Shown in pieces: positions 1 to 6,486 of a stretch of DNA of 12,073 bases. The first letter of the stretch is position 1; each line of letters opens with the position of its first letter. The notes beneath the pieces were generated by a model. It was given only the letters and a program-made list of their open reading frames with translations, was not told where the DNA came from and ran no database searches. Origin of the DNA: SFLA01 sp964485815 (GTDB lineage Bacteria; Bacillota; Clostridia; Oscillospirales; CAG-382); contig CAZAJX010000043.1 in the NCBI GenBank assembly GCA_964485815.1, positions 1-12,073 of the forward strand. The letters run 5' to 3'. Position numbers and translations under genes: made by a program.

Positions 1-21
1 ACCGGACTGCTCTACTCCGCG
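1..21 (-). tRNA. Partial tRNA, probably initiator tRNA-Met (5' end only)
   Basis: Read on the minus strand from 21, the sequence is CGCGGAG, then TA, then GAGC and AGTCCGGT. This gives a 7-base acceptor strand, T at tRNA position 8, the 5' strand of a D stem (GAGC) and A at position 14, as expected for a tRNA. A C at position 1 and the CGCGGAG start resemble bacterial initiator tRNA-fMet. The anticodon lies outside the window, so the isotype is inferred. It begins 10 bases after the CCA end of the neighbouring tRNA-Leu and is probably cotranscribed with it. Confidence 0.6.
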
Positions 22-31
22 ATATATAATG

Positions 32-119
32 TGGTGCCGGTGACCGGGGTCGAACCGGTACGGGATATAATCCCACGAGATTTTAAGTCTCGGGCGTCTG
101 CCGATTCCGCCACACCGGC
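32..119 (-). tRNA. tRNA-Leu (anticodon TAA)
   Basis: The acceptor stem GCCGGTG (119-113) pairs perfectly with CACCGGC (42-36), followed by A and an encoded CCA (34-32). The anticodon stem CGAGA/TCTCG closes the loop CTTAAAA, which gives anticodon TAA at 85-83 for UUA leucine codons. The T arm carries GGTTCGACCCC. A long variable arm with GGGAT/ATCCC is present, as expected for class II tRNAs of leucine, serine and tyrosine. The gene has its own promoter just upstream and probably shares its transcript with the partial tRNA at 1-21. Confidence 0.96.
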
Positions 120-133
120 TTATCAGCTTAATT

Positions 134-162
134 ATAATACCACATAAGACAGTTAAAGTCAA
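134..162 (-). promoter_or_regulatory. Sigma-A promoter of the tRNA operon
   Basis: On the minus strand TTGACT (162-157) is followed after exactly 17 bases by TATTAT (139-134), with a TG one base before the -10 (extended -10). The tRNA-Leu 5' end lies 14 bases downstream of the -10. The promoter sits directly behind the terminator of the preceding PAP2 gene, so the tRNAs are an independent unit. Confidence 0.8.
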
Positions 163-176
163 CCCCAAAAAACAAA

Positions 177-204
177 AAAGTGCCGAAAAATATTTCGACA
201 CTTT
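177..204 (-). terminator. Rho-independent terminator of the PAP2 gene
   Basis: AAAGTG (177-182) pairs with CACTTT (199-204), and CGAAA (184-188) with TTTCG (193-197), with one C/A mismatch. On the minus strand the stem is followed by CTTTTTTGTTTTTT. It lies 12 bases past the PAP2 stop codon. Confidence 0.85.
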
Positions 205-216
205 GTTACACGCTTT

Positions 217-774
217 TTACGCCTTTTTGATTTTCTTTGAAAAATAATCCCAAAGCTTGTTTACAAGCCATACTGCGAAGAATGCAAATGCGGTGGCAAG
301 AAGGATGCCTGCAAGAATATCGGTAGGATAATGCACGTAAAGATACATACGGGAAAATGCTATAAGCGCCGCAAGCACTACCGCGGGAATTCCTATGTAC
401 TTTTTCTCTCTCAAAAGAAGTACCACTGCGCCCTCAAAGGATGCCAGAGTATGCCCCGACGGGAAAGAATAATCGTGAGGGGTCTTGATAAGAAGCTGTA
501 TTGCCTCGTTATATTCATAAGGGCGTATTCTGGCGACGACAGGCTTTAAGAACAGGTTGCCGATAAGCAGACCGCATATAAGTGCGACGCCCATCATAAG
601 CCCCGTTTTGCGTGTTTTCTTGAAGATGAGCATTACCGCCGCGATAGCGATCCAAAACCAACCGCCGTTACCGAGGAAGGTTATGGCAGGCATTACCACG
701 TCCAAAAATCCGCAGTGCAAATGCTCGGCAATCCAATCCAGCACGGGAAGCTCGTAGGGGTTTAAAAAATTCAT
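217..774 (-). CDS. PAP2-family membrane phosphatase (undecaprenyl-diphosphatase/lipid phosphatase type)
   Basis: This is a 185-residue integral membrane phosphatase of the PAP2 superfamily, which removes phosphate from lipid phosphates such as undecaprenyl diphosphate or phosphatidic acid. All three catalytic motifs are visible: K77-x6-R84-P85, P105-S106-G107-H108, and S141-R142-x5-H148-x3-D152. H148 is the expected nucleophile and H108 the expected acid/base. Hydrophobic segments at about 25-50, 57-76, 109-122, 125-145 and 150-171 fit the usual multi-span layout, and the length is typical of short bacterial members. The ATG is supported by AAAGGAG (790-784) nine bases upstream. The gene is monocistronic, divergent from the MscS gene, and has its own promoter and terminator. 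The exact lipid substrate cannot be told, though recycling of undecaprenyl carrier for wall synthesis is the commonest role of such proteins. Confidence 0.92.
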   Translation of the reverse strand: MNFLNPYELPVLDWIAEHLHCGFLDVVMPAITFLGNGGWFWIAIAAVMLIFKKTRKTGLMMGVALICGLLIGNLFLKPVVARIRPYEYNEAIQLLIKTPHDYSFPSGHTLASFEGAVVLLLREKKYIGIPAVVLAALIAFSRMYLYVHYPTDILAGILLATAFAFFAVWLVNKLWDYFSKKIKKA

Positions 775-798
775 TTAACCACACTCCTTTCTACCGAT

Positions 799-827
799 AT
801 TTTAATACATTTTCAGATAAATGTCAA
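799..827 (-). promoter_or_regulatory. Sigma-A promoter of the PAP2 gene
   Basis: On the minus strand TTGACA (827-822), a 17-base spacer and TAAAAT (804-799) give a perfect -35 and a 5/6 -10. The expected transcription start is near 792, so the leader before the ATG at 774 is short and contains the AAAGGAG site. Confidence 0.75.
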
Positions 828-833
828 TGGCGA

Positions 834-862
834 TTGACAACCGTAAAATCAAATGTTATAAT
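834..862 (+). promoter_or_regulatory. Consensus sigma-A promoter of the MscS gene
   Basis: TTGACA (834-839), a 17-base spacer and TATAAT (857-862) are a perfect consensus, and TG at 854-855 adds an extended -10. The -35 lies six bases from the -35 of the divergent PAP2 promoter. The ribosome site AAGGAG is at 870-875 and the ATG at 887. Confidence 0.88.
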
Positions 863-886
863 TTGCCGTAAGGAGATTAATATATT

Positions 887-1717
887 ATGGAAGATTTACT
901 TAAGCAACTTTTACAAACACTTTTTGAAATTTCAAAAACTATAGGTCTGCGTCTTGTTTTTGCACTGCTGCTCCTCTTCGTGGGGCTTAAGTTGGCAAGA
1001 ACTTTATATAAAAAGATTAAAAACGGCAAAGGAATGCAACGGATAGATAAAAACATTGCATCCTTTCTGAGCAGTCTTATTAAAATATGCTTGTATGCAT
1101 CAGTGTTTATCGGCTGTCTGCTTATTTTGGGCGTGCCTGCCGCATCCTTCGTTACAGCCATCGCCTCCTGCGGATTGGCTATCGGTCTTGCACTGCAGGG
1201 CTCACTCAGCAATTTTGCAGGCGGAATAATGCTTCTTATATTCAAGCCTTTCCAGATCGGCGATTATATCGAAGGCGCAGGACATTCCGGCACAGTAGAG
1301 GATATTACCATACTTTATACCCACATTATCACTCCCGATAACCTTAAGGTTTCTCTGCCCAACGGAAAATTATCCGATGATGCGGTTATAAACTACACCG
1401 CTTTGGGAAAGCGCAGAGCTGATATTTCCGTAAGAGTGCCTTATGAATGCGATCTTAAAAAAGTTCGTGCTTTGCTCCGCCAGGTTGCGGAAGAAAATCC
1501 CTACAGATTGCAGGAGCATCCCATCACCGTAGAGATAATGGAATACGGCGAAAGCTCTATTACAATGTGCGTGCGCTATTACGCAAATAATGACGTTTTC
1601 TGGACTTCGATCTTTAAGACACGTCAGGACGTGCTGGACGTACTGAAGGAAAACGGAATTGCCATTCCTTATAACAGAATCGACGTATCCACTCCCGAAT
1701 CAAATAAAAAGCAATAA
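887..1717 (+). CDS. mscS: Small-conductance mechanosensitive channel, MscS family
   Basis: This 276-residue membrane protein is a tension-gated channel that releases solutes during osmotic downshock. Hydrophobic helices at about 20-42 and 62-84 are followed by the pore helix (about 88-117), with the Gly/Ala-rich signature CGLAIGLALQGSLSNFAGG. The beta domain follows (FKPFQIGDYIE, about 119-129, and PNG at 158-160). The C-terminal alpha/beta vestibule ends with the typical IPYNRIDV. Length and three-helix order match the compact E. coli MscS type rather than the larger MscK type. The start is supported by AAGGAG 11 bases upstream and by a consensus promoter. The gene stands alone, divergent from the PAP2 gene and convergent with the lipoprotein gene, and ends at a strong terminator. 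The family call is secure; the gene symbol is by family resemblance. Confidence 0.94.
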   Translation: MEDLLKQLLQTLFEISKTIGLRLVFALLLLFVGLKLARTLYKKIKNGKGMQRIDKNIASFLSSLIKICLYASVFIGCLLILGVPAASFVTAIASCGLAIGLALQGSLSNFAGGIMLLIFKPFQIGDYIEGAGHSGTVEDITILYTHIITPDNLKVSLPNGKLSDDAVINYTALGKRRADISVRVPYECDLKKVRALLRQVAEENPYRLQEHPITVEIMEYGESSITMCVRYYANNDVFWTSIFKTRQDVLDVLKENGIAIPYNRIDVSTPESNKKQ

Positions 1718-1721
1718 CGTT

Positions 1722-1760
1722 AAACGGTCTGCCGAAAGCAGACCGTTTTTGTGTTTTTTA
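1722..1760 (+). terminator. Strong, probably bidirectional terminator between mscS and the lipoprotein gene
   Basis: AAACGGTCTGC (1722-1732) pairs perfectly with GCAGACCGTTT (1738-1748) around the loop CGAAA, followed by TTTTTGTGTTTTTT. It begins four bases after the mscS stop. On the minus strand the same stem follows the lipoprotein stop by nine bases but has a weaker T tract, so it may serve the convergent gene less efficiently. Confidence 0.93.
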
Positions 1761-2290
1761 TTTTACTGCAAGAGTGTTGAACACGTTGTTTACAAGTGCG
1801 GAATCGCTTGTGGTTTCGGTAACCGTAACGATATAGTTTCTGTTACCTGCGGCACAAATGAACATAGTCTGCTTCATCTGTACACCGCTTGCAACTGCAG
1901 TATAAGCAATTTTGGTAATCTTGGTGGAAAGCTCGTTTTCTACCTGCTCAACCTTCACGCCGGAAACGGAAAGTCCTGCGGATTCAAACATAGGCTTAAG
2001 GGTGGTATTGAAGGAATCCACGGTCATGGTAGAATACATATCGCTGGCCGCTTCATAAGAAACGGTGATATTGTTACCAACGCCGCTTTCGTTTACGATA
2101 ATAACAACGCTTCCGTCGGTAACATTCCAAGCTTCGGGATAAACGAACAAGATATCGCCGTTATCGTACGTAACGTATCCCTCGGGAATAACGGGAGTTT
2201 TCGGCTCTTCTACATCGGGAGATATGCAGGATGTGAGAGGAAGACAAAGCGCAAACAAAAAAGCGAGTAAAATGCAAGTTGTTTTTTCAC
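1758..2290 (-). CDS. Small lipoprotein, PsbP/DcrB-like; signal peptide broken by a one-base indel
   Basis: The continuous frame (from 2258, 166 residues) begins at a TTG inside what looks like a lipoprotein signal peptide ending in the lipobox LTSC. The best ribosome site, AAGGAG (2305-2300), is nine bases before a GTG (2290-2288). That frame starts GTG-AAA-AAA but runs out of phase with the body. One extra A in the A6 run (2287-2282) would give MKKTTCILLAFLFALC followed by LPLTSC, a textbook lipoprotein leader, and a protein of about 177 residues. The mature part opens with a Pro-rich linker. It then has alternating beta stretches with ILFVYPEAWNVTDGSVVII and later Lys-Ile-rich strands, which resembles the PsbP/DcrB-like fold (weak inference). 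It probably sits on the outer face of the membrane. It follows galT by 13 bases, its ribosome site overlaps the galT stop, and it is probably cotranscribed with galT. Function is unknown. Confidence 0.72.
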
Positions 2291-2299
2291 AAATAAGAT

Positions 2300-2306
2300 C
2301 TCCTTA
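2300..2306 (-). promoter_or_regulatory. Ribosome site overlapping the galT stop (TAAGGAG)
   Basis: The galT stop TAA (2306-2304) supplies the first bases of AAGGAG for the lipoprotein gene. The 9-base spacing to GTG 2290 fixes that codon as the likely start. Terminating ribosomes would be placed directly on the next initiation site, which suggests translational coupling. Confidence 0.7.
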
Positions 2307-3806
2307 AATTATTCCGTTTTGTTTTTTTGATAAACAGGAAATAAAGCGCTTGAAAGAATCAAGATCCGAAAATACGGAGCAATCTGCCAGCACGTTTTTG
2401 AATACCAGACCGATCTCCCTTTGCAAAACCGCATCTATATTGCTTTCATCCACGGAAACGCGGGAAAGTATTTCCTCCGCCCAATCAGCGTGGGAAAGCG
2501 TAAGCGCATCGCTGCGAAGATCTTCGCCGGAAAGGATCATTTCCTTTAACCGTGCCATCTCTTTTTCAAGACGGGCGGGAAGGACTGCAAGTCCCATTAC
2601 CTCGATAAGACCGATATTCTCTTTCTTAATATGGTGATATTCCGGTCTGGGATGATGTATGCCCATAGGACGGTCCAAAGACACCTGGTTATTGCGTAGC
2701 ACCAGATCCAACCGATAAATATTATGATCAAGATGGGCAATGGGGGTTATGGTGTTATGTAAACCATTTTCATCTTTCGCATAGATATTATCCGATTCGT
2801 CGCAGTATTCGCGCCACTTTTCCAGAATATGCACTGCGAGAGCTGTCAAGCGGGAACGATCGGAGGATTGCAGGCGTATTACCGACATAGGCCATTTAAG
2901 CACAGAACAAGTAACTCCGCTGAAACGAGGTACTGTAAATTCGTATTCGGCTTCGGCACGGTCCATAGGGAAAACGTAGTTTCCGCCCTGAAAATGCTCG
3001 TGGGAAAGAATACTTCCGCCCACGATGGGAAGGTCCGCGTTGGAGCCGACAAAATAATGGGGAAATTTCTCTGTGAAATCAAACATACGGTCAAATACGC
3101 CGTTATCTATGACCATAGGCTTGTGTTCTTTGCTGAGAACGATGCAATGCTCGGGATAATAGGAATAAGGTGAATACTGCATCATCCACTTTTCTCCCGC
3201 CAATTCAAGGGGAATTAACCTTAAATTCTGCCTTGCAGGGTGACGCATATTGCCTGCGAAGCCTTCATTTTCAACGCAAAGCAGGCAGGCAGGATATTTG
3301 CTCTTGCTTAAAGTAGCCGCCGCAGCCGCAATGTCCTTGGGGTCTTTTTCGGGCTTGGAAAGGTTGACTGTAATATCCAGTGCGCCGTATTCGGTATTGG
3401 TTATCCAACGCTTATCCTTGGCGATGCGCTCCTTGCGGATATAGTTTACGTCACAGCAGAAATCGTAAAACCAATCGGTTGCCACGCGGGGCGACATGGA
3501 ATAGCAACGGTCAAACTGCCACAAAACGTCATAAGGTCTGGGAGTGAGAATGCCCATAACGCGGGTATCGAACAGATCGCGGCGGGTAACCGTATCCTCG
3601 GGGATCATTCCGTTTTCGCAAGCGTAATCACATATTTTTTCAAGTATCTCGTGTATTTCGGGACGGTCGGTAACTTTTTCGGGAACGTATCCGTCCAGAC
3701 CGAAAAGGTCAACAAACTGGTTAGTTATGTAAACCTCATCGCATTCGGCGATAAGCTTTTTTTCAAGTGCATAATCTATGAGGCAGGATAAATAATAGTT
3801 TATCAT
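2304..3806 (-). CDS. galT: Class II galactose-1-phosphate uridylyltransferase (GalT)
   Basis: GalT swaps UMP between UDP-glucose and galactose-1-phosphate, giving UDP-galactose and glucose-1-phosphate in the cytosolic Leloir pathway (EC 2.7.7.12). With ATG 3806 the protein has 500 residues, as expected for the Firmicutes class II form; class I is about 350. The segment DLPIVGGSILSHEHFQGG (about 258-275) carries the His-Glu-His active site, where the second His is expected to be the uridylylated nucleophile. It replaces the His-Pro-His of class I. Other class-typical stretches are TPRPYDVLWQF near 88 and MGIHHPRPEYHHI near 381. A TTG at 3827 in the same frame would add seven residues, but it lies in the loop of a GC hairpin. 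ATG 3806 is preferred although its ribosome site is poor (AAAG only). No galK or galE is adjacent. The upstream neighbour is a TIM-barrel protein across a hairpin-rich spacer, and a lipoprotein follows closely. Confidence 0.93.
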   Translation of the reverse strand: MINYYLSCLIDYALEKKLIAECDEVYITNQFVDLFGLDGYVPEKVTDRPEIHEILEKICDYACENGMIPEDTVTRRDLFDTRVMGILTPRPYDVLWQFDRCYSMSPRVATDWFYDFCCDVNYIRKERIAKDKRWITNTEYGALDITVNLSKPEKDPKDIAAAAATLSKSKYPACLLCVENEGFAGNMRHPARQNLRLIPLELAGEKWMMQYSPYSYYPEHCIVLSKEHKPMVIDNGVFDRMFDFTEKFPHYFVGSNADLPIVGGSILSHEHFQGGNYVFPMDRAEAEYEFTVPRFSGVTCSVLKWPMSVIRLQSSDRSRLTALAVHILEKWREYCDESDNIYAKDENGLHNTITPIAHLDHNIYRLDLVLRNNQVSLDRPMGIHHPRPEYHHIKKENIGLIEVMGLAVLPARLEKEMARLKEMILSGEDLRSDALTLSHADWAEEILSRVSVDESNIDAVLQREIGLVFKNVLADCSVFSDLDSFKRFISCLSKKQNGII

Positions 3807-3816
3807 ATCTTTGTTT

Positions 3817-3839
3817 TGCGGGGGCAAAAAGCCCCCGCA
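3817..3839 (-). repeat. GC-rich hairpin just before the galT start
   Basis: GCGGGGGC (3818-3825) and GCCCCCGC (3831-3838) pair perfectly around AAAAA, and T3817/A3839 can extend the stem. On the galT message the stem ends about 10 bases before the AUG. There is no T tract on the minus-strand side, so it is not a classical terminator. It could limit or shape galT translation, or be a dispersed palindromic element. Confidence 0.7.
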
Positions 3840-3869
3840 CCTTTAGTTTATTTGATTTTTGGAAATGTT

Positions 3870-3890
3870 TTTTTCGGGGTCCCCGAAAAA
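3870..3890. repeat. Palindrome TTTTTCGGGG-T-CCCCGAAAAA
   Basis: The arms TTTTTCGGGG (3870-3879) and CCCCGAAAAA (3881-3890) are perfect inverted repeats around one T. Read on either strand it can fold with a GGTCC-type loop. Its core TTCGGGGTCCCC recurs at 3977-3988. Confidence 0.7.
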
Positions 3891-3922
3891 GCGTTTTTCA
3901 TAAAATGTACTTTTGTCCATAC

Positions 3923-3942
3923 GGGCGTTTCGTGAAACGCCC
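3923..3942. repeat. Palindromic hairpin GGGCGTTTC-GT-GAAACGCCC
   Basis: Two perfect 9-base arms (3923-3931, 3934-3942) are separated by two bases, flanked by ATAC and CTACGAAT. This layout resembles short palindromic repeats scattered between genes in Clostridia; no transposase is nearby. Confidence 0.7.
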
Positions 3943-3984
3943 CTACGAATCTGAAAAACCTTTTGTGGGGGTCTAATTCGGGGT

Positions 3985-4011
3985 CCCCAAAAATCCGAAG
4001 GATTTTAGGGG
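3985..4011 (-). terminator. Hairpin after the gapped TIM-barrel gene, possible weak terminator
   Basis: CCCC-A-AAAATCC (3985-3996) pairs with GGATTTT-A-GGGG (4000-4011) around a GAA loop with one A/A mismatch. It starts six bases after the stop codon on the minus strand. The T run there is part of the stem and is followed by G-rich sequence, so termination is likely partial at best. Confidence 0.45.
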
Positions 4012-4017
4012 TGAATA

Positions 4018-4990
4018 TTACGCCCAATGCATAGTTGAAGGCTTGGGATCGCGGATGATGATTCCCGAAAGGAATTTAACCGCTTTTTCAAGACCTTCTT
4101 GGCTGGTCATATAGCTGTCCTCGTGCTCGATGGAAATAATTCCGTCATAGCCGCCAAGCTTAAGCTCGGAGATCAGCTTACGCCAATATTCCTCNNNNNN
4201 NNNNGCCGTAGCCTACTGCACGGAACACCCAAGAGCGGTGAAGCTCATCGCCGTAATGCTTGGTGTCAAGCACGCCGTTAACAGCGGTGTTGTATTTATC
4301 TATGCAGGTATCCTTAGCGTGGAAGTGATAGATTGCGCCGGAGAGTGCGCGTACTGCGGCAACAGGATCTATTCCCTGCCAGATAAGGTGGGAAGGATCG
4401 AAGTTTGCGCCGATAATATCGCCCACTGCGTTGCGCAGACGAAGCAATGTTTCGGGGTTGTATACGCAAAAGCCGGGATGCATCTCAAAAGCGATATGCT
4501 TAAGTCCGTGAGCCTTACAGAACTCTGCTTCTTCCTTCCAATAAGGAATGAGAACTTCGTTCCACTGGTAATCCAAAACCTCAAGATAATCCTCGGGCCA
4601 AGGGCAGGTTACCCAGTTGGGATGCTTGGATTCGGGGCAATCGCCGGGACAGCCGGAGAAGGTAACCACGGTGTCTACGCCCAGCTTTTCTGCCAGAAGA
4701 ACCGCATCTCTGAAATCGCTTCTCCAAGCGGCAGCCTTTTCTTTATCGGGATGAACGGGATTGCCGTGAGCAGACAAGGTCTTTACGGGCATTCCGAATT
4801 CTTCGATAGTCGCCTTGAATTCAGCAAGCGCGTTTTCATCGTTAAGGAGCACCTTGGGATCGCAATGAGCCTTGCCGGGATATCCGCCGCAGCCCAGTTC
4901 AAGAGATTCTACGCCGATAGAGCGGAGATACGCAAGAGCTTCGCGCAGGGACATACTGCCCAGCAGATTAGTAAGTACGCCAAGTGTCAT
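4018..4990 (-). CDS. Sugar phosphate isomerase/epimerase-like TIM-barrel protein, interrupted by an assembly gap
   Basis: The xylose-isomerase-like TIM-barrel (AP endonuclease 2) superfamily rearranges sugars or keto-sugars with a divalent metal. The N-terminal 262 codons (4990-4205) show beta strands with ESLELGCGGYPG (28-39) and the usual ligand positions E169 (FEMHPGF), D198-x2-H201 (NFDPSHLIW) and H224 (HFHAKD). Past the ten Ns, 59 codons (4194-4018) continue with EEYWRKL and the last metal-ligand motif SIEHED, ending PSTMHWA. Both sides meet the gap exactly at codon boundaries in the correct frame, so the gene is probably intact, and the true gap should be a multiple of three. The ten Ns themselves throw the frame off. 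ATG 4990 has AAGGAG (5006-5001) ten bases upstream, overlapping the stop of the Gfo/Idh gene. The pairing with that oxidoreductase suggests consecutive steps; the substrate is unknown. Confidence 0.9.
4195..4204. other. Assembly gap (10 N)
   Basis: Ten Ns interrupt the TIM-barrel gene between codons reading Gly-Tyr-Gly and Glu-Glu-Tyr-Trp. The round number suggests a placeholder. Family resemblance suggests only about two to four missing residues (inference). Confidence 0.95.
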
Positions 4991-5004
4991 AGCAGTAAAA
5001 CTCC

Positions 5005-6102
5005 TTAGTTTTCTTCGTTAAAGTAATAGGGCTTGCCGGATTTTGCGGATTCGTAGATACCTTCAAGTATCTGGGATACGCAGTAAGCCTGCTCGGGGAG
5101 AACTACGGGATCGTGATCGTTAACAACTGCATCGATCCAGAGAGCAGCTTCCATATCGGAGGGAGAGCCGGAGCCAACGCCTTCATAGAAATCTGCGCCG
5201 CCTGCGTTAAGATCGGGAGTAAGAGTATATCTTCTGCCCTGACGGATGCCGTTCATACGAACGCCGTTATTCATATCGATACCTGCTTTTGTACCGCAAA
5301 GAGTGGTGCAGGCTTCACGGGGATCAAGTATGTTAAGTGCCCAGGAGGATTCAAGCAGAACGGTTGCGCCGTTTTCCATTACGATGAAGCCGAAAGCCGC
5401 ATCTTCTACGGTGAACTGCTCGGGATCCCATTCGCCCCAAGCGTTGCCGGAGGGAACTTCCTTCTTCAGCTTTTCGTAGGTAGTACCAACACAGAACTTG
5501 GGCTTGTAGTTGTTCATAGACCAAAGAGTAAGGTCAAGCGCGTGAGTACCGATATCGATAAGGGGACCGCCGCCCTGCTCGTATTCGTTAAGGAATACGC
5601 CCCAGGTGGGAACTTCACGGCGGCGAAGTGCGGTTGCCTTTGCATAGTAGATATCGCCGAGATTGCCTTCATCGCATTCCTTCTTGATAAACTGTACTTC
5701 GGGACGGAAGCGGTTCTGGTAACCGATAGAAAGCTTTTTGCCGGTTCTCTTTGCGGCGTCTACCATCTTCTTTGCTTCGGTTGCGTTAATAGCCATAGGC
5801 TTTTCGCACATTACGTTTTTTCCTGCTTCGAGAGCGTCTATAGTAATGAAACTGTGGCTTCTGTTGGGAGTACAAACGTGAACTACCTCAATGGATTCAT
5901 CCTTGAGAAGTTCCTTGTAATCCTCGTATACCTTTGCATCGGGAGTACCGTAGGTCTTTGCAGCTTTCTCTGCCTTTTCTACGATGATATCGCAGAAAGC
6001 AACAAGCTGTACGTTGGGAAGCTTGTGAAGAGAAGGAAGGTGTTTCTGGTTAGCGATACCGCCGCAGCCGATAACGCCGACTTTTACGATTCTGTCTGCC
6101 AT
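5005..6102 (-). CDS. Gfo/Idh/MocA family NAD(P)-dependent oxidoreductase
   Basis: This 365-residue cytosolic dehydrogenase belongs to a family that oxidises or reduces sugars, inositols and glycosides at a ring carbon with NAD(P). The Rossmann fold begins with VGVIGCGGIANQKHLPSL (8-25, GxGGxA loop). CTPNRSH (77-83) is followed by the signature CEKPMA (99-104), whose K101 is the usual catalytic lysine. The substrate domain carries GGGPLIDIGTHALDL (177-191), with D183 and H187 as the expected active-site residues. The length is normal. AAGGAG (6119-6114) stands 11 bases before the ATG. The stop overlaps the ribosome site of the next gene (TAAGGAG, 5007-5001). Flanking TIM-barrel proteins on both sides resemble operons in which a sugar is oxidised to a keto form and then isomerised, eliminated or epimerised. 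The substrate cannot be predicted from sequence alone. Confidence 0.93.
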   Translation of the reverse strand: MADRIVKVGVIGCGGIANQKHLPSLHKLPNVQLVAFCDIIVEKAEKAAKTYGTPDAKVYEDYKELLKDESIEVVHVCTPNRSHSFITIDALEAGKNVMCEKPMAINATEAKKMVDAAKRTGKKLSIGYQNRFRPEVQFIKKECDEGNLGDIYYAKATALRRREVPTWGVFLNEYEQGGGPLIDIGTHALDLTLWSMNNYKPKFCVGTTYEKLKKEVPSGNAWGEWDPEQFTVEDAAFGFIVMENGATVLLESSWALNILDPREACTTLCGTKAGIDMNNGVRMNGIRQGRRYTLTPDLNAGGADFYEGVGSGSPSDMEAALWIDAVVNDHDPVVLPEQAYCVSQILEGIYESAKSGKPYYFNEEN

Positions 6103-6136
6103 AGTTTTGTATTCTCCTTAAAAATAATGTTTTTTA

Positions 6137-6481
6137 TTACTTTACCTCGCGGTAATATTTGTAGTATGCCATAACCGTCCGTTCTCTGTCAACGGTACGG
6201 TCGTATCCCGTGATAACAACACCATCGAGAGATAAAAGCTCCCATATGGTGAGAGTATCAACCTCTCCGCAAAAAACGGTGTTGCCTTCGGAAATGATTT
6301 CAAGAATGCCGTTTTTCAAAGCGAAAAAGCCGCTTTTTCCGATAACCGTATCGGTATAATCGGCGTTCCTTTCAAGAACGCATTTAATTAATTTATCGCT
6401 GATACGCTCTGCCATATAGCGTTTGAATTCAACGCTTGAGGTATCCTTGGGCGGACGCTTTTTCCGTAAAAAAAGTCCCAT
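6137..6481 (-). CDS. Uncharacterised 114-residue protein
   Basis: I do not recognise this family. It has a basic N terminus (FLRKKRPPK), an amphipathic helical part at about 18-40, and then a predicted beta-rich part (about 44-85) with GFFALKNGILEII and NTVFCGEVDTL. A loop LLSLDGVVITGYD and a Tyr-rich, charged C terminus (YYKYYREVK) follow. There is no signal peptide or membrane segment, so it is probably cytosolic. The ATG lies five bases after the stop of the TIM-barrel gene upstream. Its likely ribosome site GAGGA (6495-6491) is inside the end of that gene, which suggests translational coupling. Coding is supported by this tight fit between two conserved genes. It could be a small accessory subunit of the adjacent sugar enzymes, but nothing in the sequence proves that. 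Confidence 0.75.
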   Translation of the reverse strand: MGLFLRKKRPPKDTSSVEFKRYMAERISDKLIKCVLERNADYTDTVIGKSGFFALKNGILEIISEGNTVFCGEVDTLTIWELLSLDGVVITGYDRTVDRERTVMAYYKYYREVK

Positions 6482-6486
6482 GAGCG

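Larger units (their letters stand above)
3807..4017. other. Hairpin-rich intergenic spacer between a TIM-barrel gene and galT
   Basis: This is the only long gene-free stretch inside the minus-strand unit (about 210 bases). It holds four separate hairpins (3817-3839, 3870-3890, 3923-3942, 3985-4011) and a 12-base direct repeat TTCGGGGTCCCC at 3873-3884 and 3977-3988. I see no convincing promoter for galT in it and no open frame with gene-like features. It looks like a cluster of dispersed palindromic repeats, or a processing/attenuation region. Confidence 0.65.

Noticed and set aside
1659..2270. Plus-strand open frame of 203 codons across the mscS end and the lipoprotein gene
   Set aside because: It crosses a strong terminator and overlaps two supported genes; its sequence has no domain features.
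2292..2294. ATT as an in-frame start for the lipoprotein gene
   Set aside because: ATT starts are extremely rare, the spacing to AAGGAG is only five bases, and the resulting N terminus (ICEKTT) is less like a lipoprotein leader than the A7 reading.
3923..3942. Palindrome considered as the end of an insertion sequence
   Set aside because: No transposase or matching second end is visible within the window.
5113..6174. Open frame of 353 codons on the plus strand opposite the Gfo/Idh gene
   Set aside because: It is the complement of a well-conserved dehydrogenase, and its translation is Cys/Val-rich without motifs; it is explained by codon bias on the other strand.
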